Source of the DNA: Verrucomicrobia bacterium UBA6354
GTDB lineage: Bacteria > Verrucomicrobiota > Kiritimatiellia > RFP12 > UBA1067
Length of the DNA: 21,034 nucleotides
Reading direction: 5' to 3'
NCBI GenBank assembly: GCA_002440145.1
Contig: DJRS01000084.1
Location: 1-21,034 of the forward strand
Both the position numbers and the translations under genes were made by a program. The notes under the pieces are model-generated. The model was not told the origin of the DNA, made no database searches, and saw only the letters and a program-made list of their open reading frames with translations. Shown here piece by piece: positions 5,744 through 12,539 of this stretch (the stretch's first letter is position 1; the number at the start of each line of letters is the position of its first letter).

Positions 5744-6606
5744 TCAAGCCCGAATCTTTATGGGGGCTATTCAAGAACTGCACGGACTCCAAGTGGCTCG
5801 GCGACATCTGCCGCGCCCTTGGCGGGCAGGACGTCGATCTCGACTTTGGGCAGACGCAAATGCTGCAGTCCATCAAACAGGACAGCGAGTGGATGGACGA
5901 GCGCATGGAAGCCCAGCGCGAAAAGGAGCGCGAACGCAAGCGGAACTTTCGCATGTCCCGCAATGTCCCGGGGACAACACGGGACACCGTGGTGTCCCGG
6001 GGACAAACGAATGTCCCACAATGTCCCGGGGACAATACGGGACACCGCAATGTCCCGGGGACGGACGCGTGTCCCGTACCATCCATCCATCCCTCCATCC
6101 CTCCATCCCCCCCTCCATCCAACCTGCCATCCAATAGTGTGTGTGTGTGTTCTTCGCGCGCACGCACGCACGAGGAGTCGGGGGATCCGGAAGCAACCCC
6201 GCCCAATCCGACCGTCCCCCCCCTCGCGGAGGTGGTCACGGCCGCGACAACGGTCATGGGCATCCCCGAGGCGTACGCCCGGTGGTGGCACCGCGAGATG
6301 GACGCCTGCGGGTGGCGCACGACAAGCGGCATGGCCGTGACGCGGCAGAACTGGCGGCCGCTCCTGGCGACCTGGCACCGCCGGGCGGACGGCAAAGAGC
6401 TCACCGAGGCGCAAGCCCTCCAGACGCGGCAGGAGGCCGGGAAGCGCACGTTCACGGCTGCGGACTGGAAGCCGTGCGCCGACAGATGTGGACTGTTCCG
6501 GAACGGGGTCTGCACCCGGGGCAGCATCATTCCGCCGGAGAAGTGCCGCGACCCCTTCCCACCCGAGCAATGCCCCTACTTCGAACGAAAGGAGAACCGC
6601 AAATGA
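5740..6606 (+). CDS. Phage replication protein with internal iterons
   Basis: The product has 288 residues; its ATG overlaps the previous stop. The N-terminal part (1-70) ends in a charged EKERERKR helix. Residues about 73-145 are a low-complexity linker encoded by 29-bp iterons and simple repeats. Residues about 163-215 (IPEAYARWWHREMDACGWRT and NWRPLLATW) resemble the C-terminal segment of phage replisome-organiser proteins, which reads YYxxxGWxxxxGxxxxxWxxxxxxW. Cysteines follow (C246, C250, C258, C269, C278), a likely zinc site. I infer that the protein recognises the origin lying inside its own gene and recruits host helicase. A helicase or polymerase domain is absent. Confidence 0.65.
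   Translation: MIKPESLWGLFKNCTDSKWLGDICRALGGQDVDLDFGQTQMLQSIKQDSEWMDERMEAQREKERERKRNFRMSRNVPGTTRDTVVSRGQTNVPQCPGDNTGHRNVPGTDACPVPSIHPSIPPSPPPSNLPSNSVCVCSSRARTHEESGDPEATPPNPTVPPLAEVVTAATTVMGIPEAYARWWHREMDACGWRTTSGMAVTRQNWRPLLATWHRRADGKELTEAQALQTRQEAGKRTFTAADWKPCADRCGLFRNGVCTRGSIIPPEKCRDPFPPEQCPYFERKENRK
5954..6079. repeat. Four 29-bp iterons, probable replication origin
   Basis: The 13-bp palindrome TGTCCCGGGGACA starts at 5964, 5993 and 6022, and a one-base variant starts at 6051. The period is exactly 29 bp. Between the palindromes lie single half-sites of alternating orientation: GGGACA at 5981, TGTCCC at 6012, GGGACA at 6039, TGTCCC at 6070, plus a leading TGTCCC at 5954. The period is not a multiple of three, so the same DNA is read in all three phases (NVPG, VSRGQ, QCPGD). 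The conserved unit is therefore DNA, not protein. Iterons inside the initiator gene are a known origin design, as in lambda O. Confidence 0.75.
6078..6175. repeat. Simple-sequence tracts next to the iterons
   Basis: Directly after the iterons come CCATC/CCTCC-type pentamer and tetramer repeats (about 6078-6133), a (GT)n run (about 6138-6150) and a CGCACGCACGCACG run (about 6158-6172). They are translated as an HPSIPPSPPPS linker and remain in frame. Such strand-asymmetric, slippage-prone tracts beside iterons could serve as an unwinding region or as a source of length variation. Confidence 0.6.
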
Positions 6607-7067
6607 ACACGATACGCAACGAAACCATCCTGCCGGGAATCGACTGGGCGGATGTCGCCCGGCGGCACGAGTCCCTGTACGCCGGGAAGACGGGTGGCGC
6701 ACGCCTCGCGATCGAGCAGGTGACGGCGGCCTGGAACAAGACCGCCATGCTGCGACGGCACGAGAAGTCGCTTGCGATGGGGCCCGACCGCGAATCGGAA
6801 GGGACGCGCCTGGAACTGGCCGCACGCGCCGAGGACGCCCTTCGCCGCTACTGGGCCCTCGCCCGCGCGCTGGGTCTCGACGCGAGCGACCCGGACGCCA
6901 TGGCCGAGGTCTGCCGCCGGGCGGACGGCTTCCGCGCGGCCTGCCGCGCGGCCCGCTGGTCGTGCCCTCCCCACGGCGGCACGCTCGCCGAATACAGGTG
7001 GCTCGTCGGGCTGCTCGAAGAGCGCGCCAAAATCCTGCGGGAACAAGCGAAGATTTCGTCACGGTGA
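6603..7067 (+). CDS. Hypothetical 154-residue early protein
   Basis: The ATG at 6603 overlaps the stop of the replication gene and follows GAAAGGAG. The product is predicted to be mostly helical and Ala/Arg-rich. It contains RRYWALARALGLD and LAEYRWLVGLLEERAKIL. It lies between the replication protein and the OB-fold protein, so a replication or loader accessory role is possible. No motif such as a Walker box is present. Confidence 0.65.
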   Translation: MNTIRNETILPGIDWADVARRHESLYAGKTGGARLAIEQVTAAWNKTAMLRRHEKSLAMGPDRESEGTRLELAARAEDALRRYWALARALGLDASDPDAMAEVCRRADGFRAACRAARWSCPPHGGTLAEYRWLVGLLEERAKILREQAKISSR

Positions 7068-7116
7068 CGGAAGCCGAAAGGCAAAATCGAAGAAAACAAG
7101 GAAAGAAAGAAGAAAA

Positions 7117-7491
7117 ATGCAAGAAAACAGCAAATACTACGAAATGACGGGCATCGTCCACAAGGTCCTGCCCGCGAAAACCTTCCCCTCGGGGTTCTAC
7201 AAGCGCGAACTCGTGCTGACGAACGACCTCGGGGACGACGCCAAGTACCCCAAGTTCGTGCCCTTCACGTTCAAGAAGGCGGCGGCCGACCGCCTCGAGG
7301 GCATCCGCGAGGGGCAGCGTGTCAAGGTGGTCTTCGCGCTCGAGGGCCGCGAGTACGACGGGCGGTTCTGGCCGGACGTGACGGGGCTCAAGGCGACCGT
7401 CCTCGGCGATACGGCCAAAGCCCCCGAACCGGCCGTCCCGGACGCCGAAATTACCGACGGAAGCGCGGCTGAGCCGGATTTACCCTTCTAA
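7117..7491 (+). CDS. DUF3127-like OB-fold protein with SSB-like tail
   Basis: The protein has 124 residues, starting after the leader GAAAGAAAGAAGAAAA. The N-terminal 95 residues follow the DUF3127 pattern: GIVHKVLPAKTF-SGFYKRELVL (12-34), YPKFVPFTF (44-52), and GQRVKVVFALEGREYDGRFW (66-85). This is a predicted OB-fold single-stranded-DNA-binding family. The acidic linker ends in EPDLPF (119-124), close to the DDIPF tip by which bacterial SSB recruits partners. I infer that it is the phage single-strand-binding protein working with the exonuclease, ERF and replication proteins. It is the last gene before the large inverted repeat. Confidence 0.75.
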   Translation: MQENSKYYEMTGIVHKVLPAKTFPSGFYKRELVLTNDLGDDAKYPKFVPFTFKKAAADRLEGIREGQRVKVVFALEGREYDGRFWPDVTGLKATVLGDTAKAPEPAVPDAEITDGSAAEPDLPF

Positions 7492-7496
7492 TCGAT

Positions 7497-7583
7497 GCGA
7501 GAAGGGCCCTAGAATCGCTCCGCGGGGTTCGGACGTAGGATTTACCGTCCCCATGCTCCGCTCGATTCTAGACCCCTTCTCGC
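7497..7583 (+). terminator. Large imperfect inverted repeat, end of early operon
   Basis: Arms 7497-7517 and 7563-7583 pair at 19 of 21 positions (10 bp, a 2-nt internal mismatch, then 9 bp). The 45-nt loop can form its own hairpin GGACG/CGTCC, extendable by GG/CC. No T-run follows, so this is not a standard intrinsic terminator. It sits between the early operon and the nuclease/late genes. It could be a transcript-stabilising or antitermination structure, a small RNA, or a DNA cruciform. Confidence 0.5.
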
Positions 7584-7625
7584 GCGGGTTTCCGAAATGG
7601 AAACAACCACACAGGAGAATCAGAC

Positions 7626-7667
7626 ATGAAAAAGGCAAACGGAGAAGGCAGGGGGCGCGCGGAATGA
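7626..7667 (+). CDS. Possible 13-residue leader peptide
   Basis: A short frame, ATG 7626 to TGA 7667, encodes MKKANGEGRGRAE. It is preceded by CAGGAG about 9 bp upstream. Its stop overlaps the ATG of the nuclease gene (7664), which itself has only a weak site. Translational coupling through this mini-frame may set the nuclease level. It could also be chance. Confidence 0.35.
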   Translation: MKKANGEGRGRAE

Positions 7668-8179
7668 GCCGCGCGGCGCCCCATTTTTCCGCCGACTGGC
7701 TCGCCGGCTACCGGCGACGCCTCGACGGCAAACCAACCGCCGCGCGCGCGCCCGTGCCCGCCCCATGCGCACACGCACCCGCGCACGCGTGCGAACCGGC
7801 GTGCGCCACCCCGTCCCGCCCCTACGCGCCGGCGGATTCGCGCGCCCTTCCCCTGCGCGGCTGGACGGGCAAGCAGACGGAAACGGAGAAACGCTACAAC
7901 CGGCTGGTGCTCGCAGGCGCGGGACGGTTCGAGGCCGTGACGCTGCATCTGCCGGGCGGCGGACGCTACACGCCCGATTTCATGACGCTGGACGAGGGGA
8001 CCGTGACGTTCCACGAGGTCAAAGGGAGCTATCGCCTCGCCTCGCAGGGGCGGGCGCTGACGGCGTTCCAGGAGGCGGTCGCGGCGTTCCCGTGCTTCCG
8101 CTTCGTCTGGGCGGTCGAGCGTGCGCAAAAGGGCGTCTTCGACCGGCGGGTCTTCGCGCCCGCCGAAACCGGTGTTTGA
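7664..8179 (+). CDS. DUF1064-like PD-(D/E)xK endonuclease
   Basis: The product has 171 residues from ATG 7664. The first 65 residues form an Ala/Pro/Cys-rich low-complexity arm. The conserved domain begins at KQTETEKRYNRL (70-81). RYTPDF (101-106) supplies D105, and FHEVKG (116-121) supplies E118 and K120. Together these form a PD-(D/E)xK nuclease core, typical of phage DUF1064 proteins related to structure-specific endonucleases. It probably processes recombination or replication branches, or assists packaging. The adjacent large inverted repeat could be a branched-DNA substrate, but that is speculation. The stop lies within a GTTTGACC motif. Confidence 0.75.
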   Translation: MSRAAPHFSADWLAGYRRRLDGKPTAARAPVPAPCAHAPAHACEPACATPSRPYAPADSRALPLRGWTGKQTETEKRYNRLVLAGAGRFEAVTLHLPGGGRYTPDFMTLDEGTVTFHEVKGSYRLASQGRALTAFQEAVAAFPCFRFVWAVERAQKGVFDRRVFAPAETGV

Positions 8180-8192
8180 CCGAAAACCCATA
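8174..8192 (+). promoter_or_regulatory. GTTTGACC...AACC(C)ATA motif, copy 1
   Basis: GTTTGACCGAAAACCCATA precedes the gene at 8206. Similar sequences occur at 10506-10524, 12505-12523 and 18942-18960, each just ahead of a late gene or late gene block. In copies 2 and 3 the core also forms TTGAC-2-GTCAA dyads. It is a candidate late-gene regulatory site. Confidence 0.5.
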
Positions 8193-8205
8193 ATATGTAG
8201 AAGAA

Positions 8206-8781
8206 ATGACAAACTGCAGTCCAAAATGCAAGCATTACCGGCTGATCGAGGAGATTCGCGCGGCGTGTCTCGCCTGCCCCTGCTGTTCCGGCAAGACCAC
8301 GATGCAGGCGGGCGGGCGCGGGCTCGTGTATCTTGACGGCGCCGACGATGCGCAGGCGGTCCTTGCGCACGCGACCGGGCGCGCGTGCCATGCGCCCGCC
8401 GAGCCGTTCGCTCCGCCCGCGGACGAACCCCGCAACGTGACCGCGCTCCCGCCGGAGGTGGAAGAGAAACTTCGCGGAGTGCTGTCCACGTTCTTCGGCC
8501 TGCGTCCGACGGAGGTCCTTCTGCTGCACCATCTCGCCAACGGCGGAAACCTCTCCACATTCGGAGACTGTCTCGCGTCATTCGCCCGCCAGGCCGCCGC
8601 CTACAAGCATTTCGACAAGCGCAATTCATGGGCGATCCTGAAGCGCGTCACCACGGTCTTCGCGCCCTTCAAGGCTCTTGCCGGCGGTCTCGTCGGCAAG
8701 GGCAAGGGTGGCGCGAAGGCGCAGCCCAAACCCGTCATACAGGAGGAATTCGCATGGCCGGACAACCCAACAGAGGCATGA
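8206..8781 (+). CDS. Cys-rich protein in the late-regulator position
   Basis: The protein has 191 residues. ATG 8206 has only a weak AGAAG upstream. The N-terminus has a dense cysteine set (C4, C8, C21, C24, C26, C27) that could bind zinc. A Pro/Ala linker leads to a helical C-terminal domain (about 80-165): PPEVEEKLRGVLSTFFGLRP, NGGNLSTFGDCLASF and NSWAILKRVTTVF. This arrangement would suit a helix-turn-helix. The place directly before the small terminase is where ArpU/RinA-type late activators sit in other phages. A regulatory role is inferred from position, not from a recognised family. It overlaps the next gene by 28 bp. Confidence 0.6.
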   Translation: MTNCSPKCKHYRLIEEIRAACLACPCCSGKTTMQAGGRGLVYLDGADDAQAVLAHATGRACHAPAEPFAPPADEPRNVTALPPEVEEKLRGVLSTFFGLRPTEVLLLHHLANGGNLSTFGDCLASFARQAAAYKHFDKRNSWAILKRVTTVFAPFKALAGGLVGKGKGGAKAQPKPVIQEEFAWPDNPTEA

Positions 8782-9200
8782 TGAAGGGCGTGCGCCCGAA
8801 AAATTCCGCCCCTCCGTTCAAGAAGGGCGACGCACGGGCGCGCGCAGCCGCGCTGAAGAGCCACGCGGTCCGGCGCGAGAAGTTCGCGCGCTTCAAGAGC
8901 CTGCGCGAGGCCGCCCTGGCTCTGCGCGACATCCCCGCGCAGAACGCCAAGGACTGGCCGGGCATGTCCAATGGCGTGGCCGCGATCGCGGCCATGTATG
9001 CCGCGGCCCAGCGCGGGGACGCCCGCGCGGCGCACTTTCTCGCCCAGCTGCAGGGCGAGATGGTCGAGAAGGTCGAGGCGAAGAACGTGCCCGTGCTGGT
9101 GGATGACATCCCCGCGTCCGGCGCGGGCAAGGACGGGAAGAGCGGCAAGGATGGCGCGGGCGCCGGCCCGGGCAAAGGGAGCCCGGACGCGCCGCCGTGA
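8754..9200 (+). CDS. Terminase small subunit (putative)
   Basis: The product is 148 residues, from ATG 8754, with AGGAGG 7 bp upstream. The N-terminus contains APPFKKGDARARAAALKSH and a basic helix, as in small terminase or Gly-Lys-rich DNA-binding arms. It is followed by KSLREAALALRDIPAQN and a helix AMYAAAQRGDARAAHFLA ending in EMVEKVE. That resembles phage packaging small subunits with a GDxRAFE-like helix. The C-terminus is a Gly/Lys/Asp-rich tail. It would recognise phage DNA for packaging. Its end overlaps the GTG start of the large subunit. Confidence 0.6.
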   Translation: MAGQPNRGMMKGVRPKNSAPPFKKGDARARAAALKSHAVRREKFARFKSLREAALALRDIPAQNAKDWPGMSNGVAAIAAMYAAAQRGDARAAHFLAQLQGEMVEKVEAKNVPVLVDDIPASGAGKDGKSGKDGAGAGPGKGSPDAPP

Positions 9201-10486
9201 CGTTCCGCGTCTCCGATTTCATCACGCCCGCCTGGTTCGGCGCGTGGGACGCCCTCCGGCGCGACGCGTTCATGTGCTACCGCTTCACGGGCGGGCGCGG
9301 CACGGGAAAATCCACCGTGGCGGCGCGGTTCATCGTCCACGACATCCTGCGCGATCCGCGGGCCAACTGGGCCTGCTACAAGAAGCACGCCACGGAAATC
9401 GAATCCACCGTCTACGCCGAATGCGTGAAGGCGATCGCCCGCGCGGATCTCGGCGCGTACTTCAAGTGCATCACCTCGCCTTTCGAGATAACCTATCTGC
9501 CGACCGGGCAAAAGATCTTCTTCCGCGGGCTGGATTCGCCCGGCAAGTCCAAGGGCATCACCGCGACCGTCGGGTACATCAAGGGCGCGTGGTTCGAGGA
9601 AGCCGACCAGTTCGCAAGCCAGAACGAGATCGATGTCGTTCTGCAGTCCGTCGGACGCGGCGGTCCGTCCTTCAAGGCCGTCTACACCTACAATCCTCCC
9701 GCCTCGCAGGCGCACTGGATCAACGTGGAGGCCGCGCGGCCCGATCCGCGCGCCTTCGCGCTGCACACCACCTACAAGGACTGGCGGCGCGACTGGCTCG
9801 GGGACTTCTTCTTCTACAAGATGGACGCCATCCGCGCGCAGTCCGAGGCGCGCTACCGGCACGAGTATCTGGGCGTCCCCGTCGGCACGGGCAACGAAAT
9901 CTTCTCCAACATCGCGCCGCGGCGCTTCACGCCCGGGGAAATCGCCGAAATGCGATCCGTCCGGTACGGCATGGACTTCGGGCAGAGCGACCCCACGACG
10001 CTCGTGGAGACGAACTACATCCCGCACTGGGTGACGGACGACCGCGGGCGGCGCGAGGATGTCGGCGGCATCCTGCAGGTCTTCTCGGCGTGGGGCAAGT
10101 CGGGCGCGCTCAACCGCGAGACCTACGCCGAAATCGCGCGGCGCGGGCTTCTGGACGCGGTCATCTACGGCGACCCGGGCGGCGGCGGCAAGAGCGTCAT
10201 CCGCGAGATGCGCGACATGGGCGTGCGCGGCCTCGTGCAGGCCTACAAGCCCGGCGGCTCCGTCGAACGCGGCGTGAACTGGCTCCGCGCCTGCGCCCGC
10301 ATCGAGATAGACCCGGAGAACGCCGCGGCCGCCCTCGCCGAATTCTCGCGCTACACGTACGACCGGATGCGCGACGGCACGAACCGCAACGAGTTCCCCG
10401 ACCGCGACAACCACTACATCGACGCCGTGCGCTACGCCCGCCAGGATGACATCTTCCGCGGCGGCGCCTCGCGACTTCTGATTTGA
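9197..10486 (+). CDS. terL: Terminase large subunit (PBSX-like)
   Basis: The protein has 429 residues, with a GTG start overlapping the preceding stop (GTGA). The ATPase domain has Walker A GGRGTGKST (32-40), Walker B around IKGAWFEEADQF (128-139), and the coupling motif VYTYNPP (162-168). The nuclease domain has D260 in YGMDFGQSDPT, D326 in IYGDPGGGGKS and D409 in HYIDAVRYA, the RNase-H-like acidic triad. All catalytic residues are present, so it should be active. It packages phage DNA into proheads, docking on the portal encoded next. The size and motifs match the PBSX/Terminase_3 group. Confidence 0.93.
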   Translation: MTFRVSDFITPAWFGAWDALRRDAFMCYRFTGGRGTGKSTVAARFIVHDILRDPRANWACYKKHATEIESTVYAECVKAIARADLGAYFKCITSPFEITYLPTGQKIFFRGLDSPGKSKGITATVGYIKGAWFEEADQFASQNEIDVVLQSVGRGGPSFKAVYTYNPPASQAHWINVEAARPDPRAFALHTTYKDWRRDWLGDFFFYKMDAIRAQSEARYRHEYLGVPVGTGNEIFSNIAPRRFTPGEIAEMRSVRYGMDFGQSDPTTLVETNYIPHWVTDDRGRREDVGGILQVFSAWGKSGALNRETYAEIARRGLLDAVIYGDPGGGGKSVIREMRDMGVRGLVQAYKPGGSVERGVNWLRACARIEIDPENAAAALAEFSRYTYDRMRDGTNRNEFPDRDNHYIDAVRYARQDDIFRGGASRLLI

Positions 10487-10505
10487 ACCGTTTGCCCGTT
10501 AGCCC

Positions 10506-10524
10506 GTTTGACCTGTCAACCATA
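10506..10524 (+). promoter_or_regulatory. GTTTGACC motif, copy 2
   Basis: GTTTGACCTGTCAACCATA lies 16 bp before the portal start, inside the 54-bp gap after the terminase gene. It contains the dyad TTGAC-CT-GTCAA. No good -10 box is found 16-18 bp downstream, so it is more likely a protein- or RNA-level signal than a plain sigma-70 promoter. Confidence 0.5.
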
Positions 10525-10540
10525 GGACGAAAGGACCGTC

Positions 10541-12115
10541 ATGAACCTCATCACCACCCGCAAGCACGAAATAATCCAGATCCGCGAAGCGCAGCTTCTG
10601 CGCAACTTCGCCGCGATCGACGGCGGGCGCCCGTACGTCGACCTGCGCCTCTGGCGCGCCCCCAACGAGACGGACGCCTCGTGGGACGGCGACCCCGCGC
10701 GCGGCATCGTCGGACGCAAGGAGCGCACCGCCCTCGTCAACGACGCCGGGCGCGTCGCCCGCAAGATCAACCAGTATGTCTTCCGCGCGCAGGCCGCGCG
10801 CGCGGGCGCGGACCCCGCCTTCCTCGCCGACTGCACCCAGGCGCGCGAGGGCGTGGACGCCTTCATGCAGCGCGTCTCGTCCGCCCTCACCGCGGGGCGT
10901 TGGTGCTGGCTGCAGGCCGACCGCGCGCCCGTCCCCGAGGGCGGCGAAACGCTCGCGGCGAAAGCCCCCTTGCGCTGGATCCTCTGGGACGCGCTCGACG
11001 TCCCCGACTGGCACCTCGCCGATGACGGCACGCTGGACTGGATCATCGTGCGCACCCACGTCTACGACAACGCCGACCCGGCTGTCCCCGCGAAAGCCGG
11101 CACGCTCTACACCCTCTACCGCCTCGCGGACGGCATCGTCACCGTGACGGAGGAGACGGACGGCGGCGTTTCGCTCCCCGGCCTGCGCCGCGGCGAACCG
11201 CTCCCGGGGCTTTCGCGCCTGCCGTTCGTCCTCGTGGGCAACCCCTCGCCGAAGGCGTGGTGGTTCGATGACGTCGAGAACCTGCAGGCGCAGATACTGA
11301 ACCTCGACAGCCAGCACAACGAGACGCTGACGGAGACCGTCTACCCGCAGCTTGTCCTGCCCGCGAACATCATGTCCAGCCTCGAGGTGCGCCTCTCGCA
11401 GGCCAAAATCGACGGGCAGGAGGTCGTTTCACTCATCCGCGAACTCTGTCTCGGGCGCAAAATCCCCGTCATGGAATCGCAGGAGGACAAGGGCATCACG
11501 CGCTACATCGCCCCCGGCGGCGACATGAAGCTCCTGACGGACGAAGGCACGCGCAAACGGGCCCTCCTTTTCGACATCGCGGGCCTGGCGCTCTTCAACA
11601 AGGAATCCCGCCAGGCGCAGACGGCCGAATCCAAGCAGTTCGACCAGCTCGACACGAACGCGACCCTGAAAAACCGCGCTCTCCTGCTGCAGGAGGCGGA
11701 AGCGAAGATGGTCGCGCTCTCGCGCGTCTTCGACCCGTCGTTCGCCGCCTGGGAGCCGAAGTACCCGTGCGACTTCGATGTCGTGGACGTGGCGGGGCTT
11801 TCGGACGCGCTCGTGAAGATAGACAACATGCCCAGCGCGAAGAAACTGCCCGTGGTCGCCCGCTTCACGCTCAAGGCGTCCCTGCGGCTGCTGAAGGAGG
11901 TCGCCGCGGGCGTCATTTCGGACGATGACATCTCCGAAGCCCTCGCCGAAGTGGACGCGCTCTCGGACGAAGAGCTCGCCGGCACGCCGCCCGCCTTGCC
12001 CGACCCCTTCGCGCACGCGGACGCCGCCGACGGGGACGAACCGGACGGGGACGATCTGACGGACGAAGAGGCGGAGAAGCTCTACCGGGAAATGATGGCG
12101 GGGAAGAAGCGATGA
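10541..12115 (+). CDS. Portal protein
   Basis: This is a 524-residue protein; its ATG follows GGACGAAAGGACC. The length and its place after the large terminase fit a portal protein. Supporting segments are the N-terminal REAQLLRNFAAIDGG region, a middle part with LPFVLVGNPSPKAWWFDDVE and ILNLDSQHNETLTETVYPQL (the helical region lining the tunnel in SPP1/DUF4055-type portals), and a C-terminal acidic tail (DEPDGDDLTDEEAEKLYREM). It forms the dodecameric ring for DNA entry. In most siphophages a head-morphogenesis or scaffold gene follows; here a long non-head cassette does. Confidence 0.8.
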   Translation: MNLITTRKHEIIQIREAQLLRNFAAIDGGRPYVDLRLWRAPNETDASWDGDPARGIVGRKERTALVNDAGRVARKINQYVFRAQAARAGADPAFLADCTQAREGVDAFMQRVSSALTAGRWCWLQADRAPVPEGGETLAAKAPLRWILWDALDVPDWHLADDGTLDWIIVRTHVYDNADPAVPAKAGTLYTLYRLADGIVTVTEETDGGVSLPGLRRGEPLPGLSRLPFVLVGNPSPKAWWFDDVENLQAQILNLDSQHNETLTETVYPQLVLPANIMSSLEVRLSQAKIDGQEVVSLIRELCLGRKIPVMESQEDKGITRYIAPGGDMKLLTDEGTRKRALLFDIAGLALFNKESRQAQTAESKQFDQLDTNATLKNRALLLQEAEAKMVALSRVFDPSFAAWEPKYPCDFDVVDVAGLSDALVKIDNMPSAKKLPVVARFTLKASLRLLKEVAAGVISDDDISEALAEVDALSDEELAGTPPALPDPFAHADAADGDEPDGDDLTDEEAEKLYREMMAGKKR

Positions 12116-12356
12116 GGGGCGGAAGCGAGGTACGTGCGTGGTCAGCCGCACGTCCCGGATACCCTTCGGTTTATGCCCTGCCCGGCAACCTTGGGCCAAA
12201 CTCTCGGAACATAGACGGGTACGCATCAGACGAGATCTCACGGTGTCGCAGGCCGTACCGCCTAACCGTTTCGATTTGCCCCAAGTATACCATAAAAGCG
12301 CCGCGAAAGCAACTGTGGATGCGACAGCCCGGATTTCTCACGGAAGGATGCGGGGT
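12116..12356 (-). ncRNA. Non-coding region, possible - strand RNA
   Basis: No gene is visible between the portal stop and 12540. On the - strand a promoter has -35 TTGCTT (12307-12312), a 17-bp spacer and -10 TATACT (12284-12289). Downstream are GGTACG and CGTACC, which can pair, and a perfect 7-bp hairpin ACGTGCG/CGCACGT (12131-12152) near the portal stop. No T-run follows the hairpin. A short antisense or regulatory RNA is possible. On the + strand the hairpin could instead shield the portal mRNA end. Confidence 0.35.
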
Positions 12357-12473
12357 AAATGAAAGGCCAGATGCAGAGCCGGCTACATCCTCCAGGCTGC
12401 GGGCTACTGGTTGCGCGGACCGTTTCACCCCTAGCTATCGGTATTGTACCCTATCCCGGCGTCCGCCGTCAAG
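12357..12473 (-). ncRNA. 117-bp repeat copy A with promoter and conserved hairpin
   Basis: This copy is about 84% identical, without gaps, to 18681-18797. On the - strand it has -35 TTGACG (12467-12472), an 18-bp spacer and -10 TACAAT (12443-12448), all conserved in copy B. Downstream, GATGTA pairs with TGCATC around an 8-nt loop (12370-12389). Copy B has GGCGCA/TGCGCC at the same place, a set of paired changes. The U-G pair in copy A works only as - strand RNA; the + strand would have a C-A mismatch. A roughly 80-nt structured RNA is the best reading. No known family is recognised. Confidence 0.5.
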
Positions 12474-12504
12474 CATCCCTCAATCCTGTCTAGTCCAGGC
12501 CCCC

Positions 12505-12523
12505 ATTTGACCCGTCAACCATA
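12505..12523 (+). promoter_or_regulatory. GTTTGACC-type motif, copy 3
   Basis: ATTTGACCCGTCAACCATA lies 16 bp before the fibre gene start at 12540, the same distance as copy 2 from the portal start. It contains the dyad TTGAC-CC-GTCAA. A weak AAGAAT lies 17 bp after TTGACC and could act as a -10 box in this copy only. Confidence 0.5.
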
Positions 12524-12539
12524 TGCAGAAAGAATACCT

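Noticed and set aside
5954..6079. CRISPR array
   Set aside because: The units are contiguous 29-bp palindromic iterons without unique spacers, and no cas genes are present.
5767..7161. - strand frame of 464 residues across the replication gene
   Set aside because: It is low-complexity and arises from the iterons and simple repeats. It opposes several well-supported + strand genes.
8735..10414. Long - strand open frame (559 residues) opposite the terminase genes
   Set aside because: It is a shadow frame caused by high GC. The + strand has full terminase motifs.
12112..12510. + strand gene of 132 residues after the portal
   Set aside because: The frame crosses the 117-bp repeat and the - strand promoters, lacks a ribosome-binding site and has no coding-like composition.
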